Source of the DNA: Gallionellaceae bacterium
Lineage (GTDB): Bacteria; Pseudomonadota; Gammaproteobacteria; Burkholderiales; Gallionellaceae
Assembly: GCA_003151655.1 (NCBI GenBank)
Contig: PLYB01000019.1
Location: 1 to 11,366 of the forward strand
Length of the DNA stretch: 11,366 nt
Reading direction: 5' to 3'
Shown: positions 1-5,181 of the stretch, one piece after another
Layout of the letters: each line of letters opens with the position of its first letter
Position numbering within the stretch: the stretch's first letter is position 1
The notes under the pieces: model-generated
The model's database searches: none
What the model was told of the DNA's origin: nothing
The model's input: only the letters and a program-made list of their open reading frames with translations
Position numbers and translations under genes: made by a program

Positions 1-1293
1 GGGTATGAATGGCAGCAGGCCAAACACCATCAGATTATCAGCGATTCGTTAATGCGAGTTTATCGAGGTGAGTGCAAGAGACTGATAATCAACATTCCAC
101 CCCGCTATAGCAAAACGCAAATGGCGGTAATTGGATTCATGGCATGGACTATTGGACATCATCCTGATAGCGAATTCATCCACACCAGCTATAGCGGACG
201 ATTGGCCACTGGCAATAGCTGGCAAACCAGAGAAATGATTACCCACGATGCCTATCGTAAAATATTCCCCTCGGTTGCTTTGCACATGGATAGCAAGGCC
301 AAAGATGAATGGAGAACGTCCTCGGGCGGATGTGTTTATGCTGTGGGTGCTGGTGGAACGATAACCGGATATGGGGCCGGTAAGCATCGCGCAGGATTCG
401 GCGGTGCAATTATCATAGACGACCCACACAAAGCCGATGAAGTCCGTAGTGACACCATGCGCCAAAATGTAATAGATTGGTTCCAGAATACACTCGAAAG
501 TCGCCGTAATAGCCCCGATACCCCGATCATCTTGGTAATGCAGCGGTTGCATGAGAAGGATTTGGCCGGTTGGCTTTTATCTGGTGGCAACGGGGAAGAA
601 TGGGAGCATTGTTGCCTTGAGGCGATCCAGCCTGACGGTACGGCACTTTGGCCTGAAAAGCACACTATCGAAGTGTTGAGACAGATGGAACGCGCAAGCC
701 CGATGGTATTCGCAGGGCAATATCAGCAACGACCAGCCCCGCCAGACGGGGTATTATTTAAGCCTGACCAGATAAAAATCATCGAAGCGATACCTGCTGA
801 CGTGGTTCGATTTACCCGAGCATGGGATTTTGGAGCTACAGAAGGGGGAGGCGACCCAACAGCAGGGGCAAAAGTCGGAAAGATGCCAGATGGAAGAACC
901 ATAATTGCAGGACTAGAACATTTCCAAGGGGGGCCCGACAGAGTGCAGTCGGCTCTCAAAAACACGGCAGACGCAGACGGCCACTCATGCCGAGTGAGAA
1001 TTCCTCAAGATCCCGGGCAAGCCGGGAAAGCGCAGGCTGCATCGTTTTCTAGGTTGCTGGCAGGATTTAAAGTCATTGCGCTTCCCGTGACCGGAGACAA
1101 GATAACCAGAGCGGAGCCGTTTGCCGCGCAGGTCAATGTTGGTAACGTGGTAATGGTCAAAGCATCATGCAATGAAAAATTAATTAACGAGTTAAGAATG
1201 TTTCCAAACGGGGCGCATGATGATATTGTGGACGCTCTAAGTGATGGATTTAATGACATTCACGGTAAATCAGCAGGATACTTTGGAGCGTAA
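1..1293 (+). CDS. Phage terminase large subunit (TerL), 5'-truncated by window edge
   Basis: DNA-packaging motor: an N-terminal ATPase that drives DNA into the procapsid and a C-terminal RNase H-like nuclease that cuts concatemers. The frame is open from base 1, and the codons before the first ATG (52) read as TerL-like sequence (YEWQQAKHHQIISDS), so the true start lies upstream and ATG 52 is internal. Seen: a Walker A-like IPPRYSKT at 94-117, a Walker B-like AIIIDDP around 409-426, and three acidic nuclease positions, Asp in WDF (826-828), Asp in PQDPG (1009-1011) and the Asp pair in HDDIVDAL (1219-1224). This matches the family with a Terminase_6C/TIGR01630-type C-terminal domain. The small subunit would be expected just upstream, outside the window. 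The portal gene follows after one base. Family assignment is firm; packaging mode (cos or pac) cannot be told. Confidence 0.95.
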   Translation, partial: GYEWQQAKHHQIISDSLMRVYRGECKRLIINIPPRYSKTQMAVIGFMAWTIGHHPDSEFIHTSYSGRLATGNSWQTREMITHDAYRKIFPSVALHMDSKAKDEWRTSSGGCVYAVGAGGTITGYGAGKHRAGFGGAIIIDDPHKADEVRSDTMRQNVIDWFQNTLESRRNSPDTPIILVMQRLHEKDLAGWLLSGGNGEEWEHCCLEAIQPDGTALWPEKHTIEVLRQMERASPMVFAGQYQQRPAPPDGVLFKPDQIKIIEAIPADVVRFTRAWDFGATEGGGDPTAGAKVGKMPDGRTIIAGLEHFQGGPDRVQSALKNTADADGHSCRVRIPQDPGQAGKAQAASFSRLLAGFKVIALPVTGDKITRAEPFAAQVNVGNVVMVKASCNEKLINELRMFPNGAHDDIVDALSDGFNDIHGKSAGYFGA

Positions 1294-1294
1294 A

Positions 1295-2827
1295 ATGTTA
1301 AAGAAACTACTCAGCGTGATAGCTCCTTTTACGATGGCAGAGAAAACGCTACCGCCCGAAGATCATCCGGCGAACGAAACGAAGCAATCATCCTATTTCA
1401 GTACCGATATTGTAGAAGGCGACAGTGATCCGATATTGAAAACGCGCAGGCTTGAAAACCTATGGACTGGCGCGATAGAGCGAATCAAACGATTGATGCC
1501 CGTGGTCCAGCACGAAACCGGCACTGCCATGGATGACTCAAGCAATGGCGGATCATCCATAAAAAGCGCATACAACATGTCACAGCCCAATATCAGCGAA
1601 GTCCTGTTGATGTGGTATGTGTCGCAGAGTTTTATTGGTCATCAGATGTGCGCCTTCTTATCCCAGCATTGGCTAATCGAGAAGGTTTGCTCTATGCCCG
1701 CGCGTGACGCTATCCGCAAAGGCTATGAAATCGTGAGCGCCAACGGCGACCAGCTTCCTACCGAGGTGATGCAGGAAGTCAAGTTGCACGATGAATCGTT
1801 CAGGCTGGACGGAAACATGATGGAGTTTTTGCGACATGGCCGGATATTCGGGGTGCGCATTCTGTTTTTCAAGGTGGAGAGTTCAGACCCTAATTATTAC
1901 GAGAAGCCTTTCAACCTGGACGGCATCACTCCGGGCAGCTATCGCGGTATTGTCCAGTGCGACCCGTACTGGACAGCCCCGATGCTCGATCAAAACTCAT
2001 CCAGCCAGCCAGATAGCATTCACTTCTACGAGCCGACATGGTGGATGATTAACGGCAAGCGATACCACCGCACGCACCTAATCATTTTCCGCAATGCCGA
2101 GGTACCGGACATTCTCAAGCCATCATACATCTACGGCGGTGTGCCGGTACCTCAACAGATCATGGAGCGCGTCTATGCCGCCGAGCGCACGGCCAACGAA
2201 GGCCCGTTGCTGGCGATGACCAAACGCACTACGGTGTACAAGACCAATATCGCCGAAGCTTTTGCCAACAAGGATAAATTCGATCAGCGCATGGCAGATT
2301 GGATTGCGACCCGCGATAACCAGCAAGTGAAGCTGGCCGACACCGACGACGACATGCAGCAGTTCGACACCGCGCTTGGCGATCTTGATGCGGTGATTAT
2401 GACGCAGTATCAGATTGTTGCCGCCGCTGGCAATATCCCGGCAACCAAGCTACTCGGAACATCCCCAAAAGGCTTCGGCGCTGCTGGAGAATACGAGATC
2501 GAGAACTATCACGAAATGCTCGAAAGCTTGCAGACGCATGACCTGAATCCGCTAATCATCCGGCATCACCAGCTTGTCGTCAGATCATTCATCAAGCCAA
2601 AATTCGGCATAGACACGGACTTGCGCGCCAAGTGGAACCCGCTTGACACGCCAACAGCTACAGAAGAGGCAGAAATCCAGCTCAAGAATGCGCAGCGCGA
2701 CGCGGCACTGGAGGACTCGGGGGCAATAGACGGCGTGGACGTGCGCAACCGCCTGATAGCCGACAAGAACTCAGGATATACCGGACTGCAAGCGGCAATG
2801 CGCCCGAACGAGCCAGAAGAGGAATAA
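1295..2827 (+). CDS. Portal protein, DUF1073 type
   Basis: Forms the ring at the capsid vertex through which DNA enters and leaves, and which nucleates head assembly. The product is 510 aa. I start it at ATG 1295, one base after the terminase stop, with GGAG at 1285-1288 as ribosome site; the frame is also open to an ATG at 1241, but that would overlap terminase by 53 bases. Seen: a mid-protein segment YHRTHLIIFRN (about 2063-2095) matching the conserved 'H-x-x-R-x-I-x-F' stretch of DUF1073 portals, a following YGGVPVPQQIMERVY helix, and a late LLGTSPKGFGAAGEYEIENY segment (about 2450-2510) typical of the family's crown-proximal region. The C-terminus is acidic (EPEEE). Databases sometimes label this family 'anti-CBASS Acb1-like N-terminal'; no appended Acb1 phosphodiesterase domain is visible here. 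Position between TerL and the Mu F-like protein supports the call. Confidence 0.92.
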   Translation: MLKKLLSVIAPFTMAEKTLPPEDHPANETKQSSYFSTDIVEGDSDPILKTRRLENLWTGAIERIKRLMPVVQHETGTAMDDSSNGGSSIKSAYNMSQPNISEVLLMWYVSQSFIGHQMCAFLSQHWLIEKVCSMPARDAIRKGYEIVSANGDQLPTEVMQEVKLHDESFRLDGNMMEFLRHGRIFGVRILFFKVESSDPNYYEKPFNLDGITPGSYRGIVQCDPYWTAPMLDQNSSSQPDSIHFYEPTWWMINGKRYHRTHLIIFRNAEVPDILKPSYIYGGVPVPQQIMERVYAAERTANEGPLLAMTKRTTVYKTNIAEAFANKDKFDQRMADWIATRDNQQVKLADTDDDMQQFDTALGDLDAVIMTQYQIVAAAGNIPATKLLGTSPKGFGAAGEYEIENYHEMLESLQTHDLNPLIIRHHQLVVRSFIKPKFGIDTDLRAKWNPLDTPTATEEAEIQLKNAQRDAALEDSGAIDGVDVRNRLIADKNSGYTGLQAAMRPNEPEEE

Positions 2828-2832
2828 TCCCT

Positions 2833-3039
2833 ATGAAGATTGGCGATCACTCAACAAAGGACGAGATATTCTTTCTGGACGGGGTTATCAAGCAGGACAT
2901 ATCCAGAGAGCGCATTGTCAAAATCCTTCGTGGCTATAGCAAAACCGCATTATCCCGTAGCTGGCCGGAAGGAGTGAATGCCAAAACGGTCAAGAGCTAC
3001 GCGGATTCCCTGCTCACCAAGTTTAAAAATATAAAATAA
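2833..3039 (+). CDS. Small hypothetical phage protein (68 aa)
   Basis: Function unknown. Starts at ATG 2833, five bases after the portal stop, with an AGAGGA ribosome site (about 2817-2822) inside the end of the portal gene, so it is likely read from the same transcript. The product is short, charged and probably helical. It has no membrane segment or cysteine. The pattern (an EIFFL motif near residue 11, a GYSKTALSRSW stretch near 34-44, a YADSLL near 56-61) recalls small unnamed phage proteins with an E-x-x-FL ... GY ... R-x-W ... YA-x-x-L layout, but I cannot name a family. It is the last gene before a new promoter, so it sits at the tail of the packaging transcript. The ribosome site and lack of overlap with other genes make it likely to be real. 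Confidence 0.7.
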   Translation: MKIGDHSTKDEIFFLDGVIKQDISRERIVKILRGYSKTALSRSWPEGVNAKTVKSYADSLLTKFKNIK

Positions 3040-3053
3040 TGTGACGTTATATG

Positions 3054-3082
3054 TTGACTTCGTAAAATAGTTGGATTATATT
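3054..3082 (+). promoter_or_regulatory. Sigma70-like promoter for the small-gene/minor-head unit
   Basis: TTGACT (3054-3059) and TATATT (3077-3082) are separated by exactly 17 bases, 5/6 matches to each consensus. It lies in the 49-base gap between genes. The predicted start, six or seven bases past the -10, falls on the A of ATG 3089. An imperfect inverted pair (about 3039-3052 and 3077-3090) brackets it and could be an operator, though that is weak. Confidence 0.75.
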
Positions 3083-3088
3083 TGCGAC

Positions 3089-3262
3089 ATGACACCTAGC
3101 CAACAATGTAAAAAAGCAGGGCTTAAAAGTTTAGCCGAAGTTTCGCGCTTGATTAAAAAGCCTGTCCAAACTCTCCATAATTGGCATAGGGATTCACCAG
3201 AGCTATTCGCCATAGTGCTTGCTGGTGCGGTCACCATCAAATCAAAGGAGGCGCAGCCATGA
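3089..3262 (+). CDS. Small Cro/YdaS-like helix-turn-helix DNA-binding protein (57 aa)
   Basis: Probable DNA-binding regulator. Residues about 13-34 (KSLAEVSRLI followed by VQTLHNWHR) have helix-turn-helix spacing, with the second helix as the recognition helix. The MTPSQQCKKAGL opening and the PELFAIVLAGAV end resemble short Cro/YdaS-like proteins common in phages of proteobacteria. I choose ATG 3089 over the in-frame TTG at 3071, because TTG lies inside the promoter spacer and could not be in the transcript. No ribosome site precedes ATG 3089 and the predicted transcript start coincides with it, so the mRNA is probably leaderless. The stop overlaps the next start (ATGA). Given its position next to the promoter, autoregulation is a fair inference. 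A structural-cluster location is odd for such a regulator. Confidence 0.78.
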   Translation: MTPSQQCKKAGLKSLAEVSRLIKKPVQTLHNWHRDSPELFAIVLAGAVTIKSKEAQP

Positions 3263-3441
3263 ACACAACATCATTCGTCACCGACACAGGACTGAGCGTG
3301 TCCAAAGATGTGTACTACGCGATTCTTGCCGCGAAGATGCGCAACAGCATAGGCCGACGGATAGCGAGTCGGTTTGCGGCCAAGCACGGCGTTAGCACGA
3401 GGATGTATCGTATGGCTTGCCAGTTGCAGGCGGCGGCATGA
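3259..3441 (+). CDS. Small basic protein (60 aa), possible second HTH
   Basis: Function unknown. It has the best ribosome site in the window, AAAGGAGG at 3244-3251, seven bases before ATG 3259, and an ATGA overlap with the HTH gene upstream, so it is translationally coupled and likely well expressed. The C-terminal half is basic and helical. The segment IASRFAAKHGVSTRMYRMA (residues about 35-53) looks loosely like a helix-turn-helix, which would make it a second small nucleic-acid-binding protein, but this is only suggestive. There is no signal peptide, membrane segment or catalytic motif. The stop overlaps the start of the lipoprotein gene by four bases. Confidence 0.72.
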   Translation: MNTTSFVTDTGLSVSKDVYYAILAAKMRNSIGRRIASRFAAKHGVSTRMYRMACQLQAAA

Positions 3442-3623
3442 AGATCATCCTGATAGCTCTGATGCTTACCGGCTGCGCGACCTACCAGCCAAACGGAGAT
3501 AGCGACTATGCCAACTATGCGTATGCGGCGAACGGAATCGACCCGGCGGGAATGACCGTGGCTATAGTGAATAGCGTTTGGCAGTATTTTCATCCTGTGG
3601 AAGGATCGGAGGTCGCGCAATGA
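3438..3623 (+). CDS. Small phage lipoprotein (61 aa)
   Basis: Predicted lipoprotein exported by Sec and cut by signal peptidase II. The start is ATG 3438 (ATGA overlap with the gene before); the frame is open from a TTG at 3417, but that start would bury the signal. Seen: K2, a short hydrophobic run (IILIALM) and lipobox L-T-G-C with Cys13. The residue after Cys is Ala, not Asp, which by the Lol rule favours the outer membrane. The mature part is about 49 aa, tyrosine-rich near the start, with a moderately hydrophobic stretch (MTVAIVNSVW). It is not proline-rich and is not nested in an Rz-like gene, so a normal o-spanin is not indicated. Small phage lipoproteins such as T5 Llp and phi80/N15 Cor block receptors; that role is possible here but unproven. 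Confidence 0.78.
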   Translation: MKIILIALMLTGCATYQPNGDSDYANYAYAANGIDPAGMTVAIVNSVWQYFHPVEGSEVAQ

Positions 3624-3937
3624 AACAAATCATCTCGGCAATCCTAATCATCTGCGCCATAACCATTATCGAAGCGCGCCCAGCGCAAGCCGATGTCATG
3701 GCCGTGGCTGAGACACAATCAAACGGCTACATCATCCTCATGGATTACGACTGCGTGCCGATGTGGGGCTCGCACGGACGGCGCTACGTTATCAATGACG
3801 CTTTTGGAAATGGAGTGGATGACGGTTGCTGGGAGCCACGCGACAAGTTCATCATCGCAGTAAATCTCGGCGGGGCCCGGCAGAAGTGGAGAATGTCGGG
3901 ATTCAAAAAGACCAACAAGTATCCAGACCCTGAATAA
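3620..3937 (+). CDS. Exported small protein with two cysteines (105 aa)
   Basis: Predicted periplasmic or secreted protein. I start at ATG 3620, which has GGAGG at 3608-3612 and an ATGA overlap with the lipoprotein gene; an earlier in-frame start at 3578 would spoil the signal peptide. Seen: Lys2, a hydrophobic core (IISAILIICAITII) and an AQA cleavage site at residues 22-24, giving a mature form from Asp25. The mature chain has only two cysteines, Cys45 and Cys70, well placed for one disulfide, and is rich in aromatic and beta-prone residues. The layout (a short beta protein beginning with VMAVAETQSNG, then C, later GCW, then a basic end) resembles unnamed exported proteins seen in other proteobacterial phages. 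No enzymatic motif is recognised. It may act with the lipoprotein before it at the cell envelope. Confidence 0.75.
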   Translation: MKQIISAILIICAITIIEARPAQADVMAVAETQSNGYIILMDYDCVPMWGSHGRRYVINDAFGNGVDDGCWEPRDKFIIAVNLGGARQKWRMSGFKKTNKYPDPE

Positions 3938-4185
3938 TGGAAAATTCTAAAATTATCGAGGTGAAAGCAGATCCGTTTCCATATCCTGACGATTGGTCGC
4001 AGGATGACATAGATAGGTATCACATGGCTATCACCAGAGTGTACGGCGGAACCGGCACGTCGATGCCGGTCAACATGCCAAATTTGGACAGACAAAAAAC
4101 GAATGCAGAAATATTGCAGGATATTCGCGACTATTTAGAAATTCGATGCGCCCAAACTGGCTGGCAAACATATGGCTCACGCTAA
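3937..4185 (+). CDS. Small hypothetical protein (82 aa)
   Basis: Function unknown. ATG 3937 overlaps the stop of the exported protein by one base (TAATG), and its end overlaps the minor head gene by 14 bases. There is no convincing ribosome site, so initiation probably relies on coupling. The product is acidic near the N-terminus (DPFPYPDDWSQDDIDRYH), has a glycine/threonine turn (YGGTGTSMP) in the middle and ends in a likely helix (NAEILQDIRDYLEIRC). No signal or membrane segment. Possibly a small accessory to the minor head protein, by position only. Confidence 0.65.
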   Translation: MENSKIIEVKADPFPYPDDWSQDDIDRYHMAITRVYGGTGTSMPVNMPNLDRQKTNAEILQDIRDYLEIRCAQTGWQTYGSR

Positions 4186-5032
4186 AATCCGACTCCTCCC
4201 ACGCAAGCAATCATCCCTGAAAAAAGGGAGCATTCTGCGCGGAAAGGCGCTGCGCGTATCGGTATCAATCGGCGCGCGCATGTCGGACAAGTTGCTCAAG
4301 AACATCGCCATGATGACGCGCATCACAGAGCGCGAGATTCGCAAGCTATTCGAGGCAGACAACTATGCCGGTGATTACGCCATGGATGCCAACATCGGGA
4401 GCCAAGCGCGCATACTAATGAATAGCCTGTCAGACCGATTCGAGGATATGTTTTCGCGCATCGCGGGGCCTGCCACGGATGACATGATCGAGCAAGTCGA
4501 TAGCAACAGCGCGGCCACGCTCAAAAGATCACTGCGCGAGATCGGCGCGGAGATGACTTTCAGCACGGACATTATGACCGCAGAGCTACGTGAGACTATC
4601 GCGGCCAGCGCAGCCGAAAGCGTGGCGCTGATTAAGCGCGTACCGGCCAAATATCTTGACCAGATCACTGGCGGCGTGATGAGGGCTATCACCTCCGGCA
4701 ACGGCTTGGCAGACATTGTTCCGTTGCTGGAAAAGCAGAAGGTGGAGGTCAAGAACTGGGCGCAGAATGTGGCGCTTGACCAAACTCGGAAGGTGTACAA
4801 CGGTCTGAATGCTGGGCGCATGACTGCGCTAGGAATGGATGACTACGAGTGGCTTCACTCGCACGGAAGCAATCACCCTAGAGAGTATCACCGCGATGTG
4901 CTGGACGGTACAATTTGCAGCCTAAAGAACCCGCCCATCATTAACCTAAAAACTGGCGTGCGCGGAAAGCCGGGGGATGAACCCTTCTGCCGCTGCACTA
5001 TGCGGCCTATAATTTCGTTTGACGATGAATAA
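4172..5032 (+). CDS. Phage head morphogenesis protein, Mu F-like minor head protein
   Basis: Minor capsid protein of the Mu gpF/SPP1 gp7 type, normally found in few copies inside the head near the portal and needed for assembly or DNA delivery. The product is 286 aa. Seen: a long, helix-rich N-terminal part (about 36-200) and the typical C-terminal module from about 203, with DQTRKVYNGLNAGRM, then LHSHGSNHPREYHRDVLDG with several histidines (229, 231, 235, 240), and the closing PGDEPFCRCTMRPI (268-280) with the C-R-C signature (Cys273, Cys275). The cluster of His and Cys could bind metal; that is inference. Start at ATG 4172 overlaps the gene before; the ribosome site is weak, again suggesting coupling. 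The first 35 residues are unusually basic. Its gene is the last of the overlapping unit and is followed by a terminator. Confidence 0.9.
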   Translation: MAHAKIRLLPRKQSSLKKGSILRGKALRVSVSIGARMSDKLLKNIAMMTRITEREIRKLFEADNYAGDYAMDANIGSQARILMNSLSDRFEDMFSRIAGPATDDMIEQVDSNSAATLKRSLREIGAEMTFSTDIMTAELRETIAASAAESVALIKRVPAKYLDQITGGVMRAITSGNGLADIVPLLEKQKVEVKNWAQNVALDQTRKVYNGLNAGRMTALGMDDYEWLHSHGSNHPREYHRDVLDGTICSLKNPPIINLKTGVRGKPGDEPFCRCTMRPIISFDDE

Positions 5033-5048
5033 AAAATCAGGATACAAT
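5019..5048 (+). promoter_or_regulatory. Sigma70-like promoter ahead of the terminator (candidate small-RNA promoter)
   Basis: TTGACG (5019-5024) and TACAAT (5043-5048) are 18 bases apart, 5/6 matches to each consensus. The -35 lies in the last codons of the Mu F-like gene. Transcription would start at about 5054-5056 and meet the terminator only about 55 bases on, with no ORF between. Part of the same stretch can also form a bulged hairpin (5037-5047 with 5057-5071). Confidence 0.5.
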
Positions 5049-5055
5049 GCATCCC

Positions 5056-5110
5056 GTTGTGTCTCCCCTGACATAGCCCCTATCCCGCCTTAAACAAGCG
5101 GGATTTTTTT
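5056..5110 (+). ncRNA. Candidate phage small RNA (about 55 nt)
   Basis: Inferred from a promoter (5019-5048) and a Rho-independent terminator (5082-5110) facing the same way with no coding capacity between. The RNA would have a 5' single-stranded, C-rich half of about 26 nt and a 3' terminator hairpin with a U tail, the layout of Hfq-type small RNAs. Its GUCUCC (5061-5066) is complementary to GGAGAC at the ribosome sites of the cement gene (6638-6643) and the major capsid gene (7389-7394). Six bases against a Shine-Dalgarno-like sequence can occur by chance, so targets are speculative. No known RNA family recognised. Confidence 0.35.
5082..5110 (+). terminator. Rho-independent terminator after the minor-head gene
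   Basis: A perfect 7-bp stem, ATCCCGC (5082-5088) with GCGGGAT (5098-5104), closes a 9-base loop and is followed by a run of seven T (5104-5110). It ends the transcript of the overlapping unit 3089-5032 and would also end the candidate small RNA. Confidence 0.88.
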
Positions 5111-5123
5111 ATCCCAAATTCCT

Positions 5124-5153
5124 TTGACTTTCAAAACCTCGCTAAATTACCAT
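5124..5153 (+). promoter_or_regulatory. Likely promoter for the head operon (DUF2213 onward)
   Basis: TTGACT (5124-5129) is followed after 18 bases by TACCAT (5148-5153), a 4/6 -10 that keeps the key T, A and final T. The start would be near 5160, about 21 bases before ATG 5182. Placement just after a terminator and before a new gene series supports it, but the -10 is mediocre and an alternative spacing cannot be excluded. Confidence 0.45.
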
Positions 5154-5178
5154 GCACGGCAACTAATCAAAAGCGTGC
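5154..5178. repeat. Inverted repeat between promoter and start codon
   Basis: GCACG (5154-5158) and CGTGC (5174-5178) form a 5-bp inverted repeat around a 15-base AT-rich centre. CAT (5151-5153) and the ATG start codon (5182-5184) could add outer pairs with a bulge. It could be an operator, or in a read-through transcript a hairpin reaching the start codon. The arms are short. Confidence 0.35.
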
Positions 5179-5181
5179 GCC

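Noticed and set aside
1241..1294. Upstream ATG 1241 as the portal start
   Set aside because: It would overlap the terminase nuclease end by 53 bases; ATG 1295 has GGAG at a proper distance and sits directly after the terminase stop.
2063..2095. H-R-T in the portal as an Acb1-type (anti-CBASS) 2H phosphodiesterase motif
   Set aside because: It coincides with a conserved structural stretch of DUF1073 portals; no second H-x-T motif in a fitting context and no appended domain. The anti-CBASS label of the family seems to come from fused homologues.
3438..3937. Spanin pair (Rz/Rz1) reading of the lipoprotein and exported protein
   Set aside because: The lipoprotein is not proline-rich or nested, and the partner has a cleavable AQA signal instead of an anchored coiled coil. 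No holin or endolysin is nearby.
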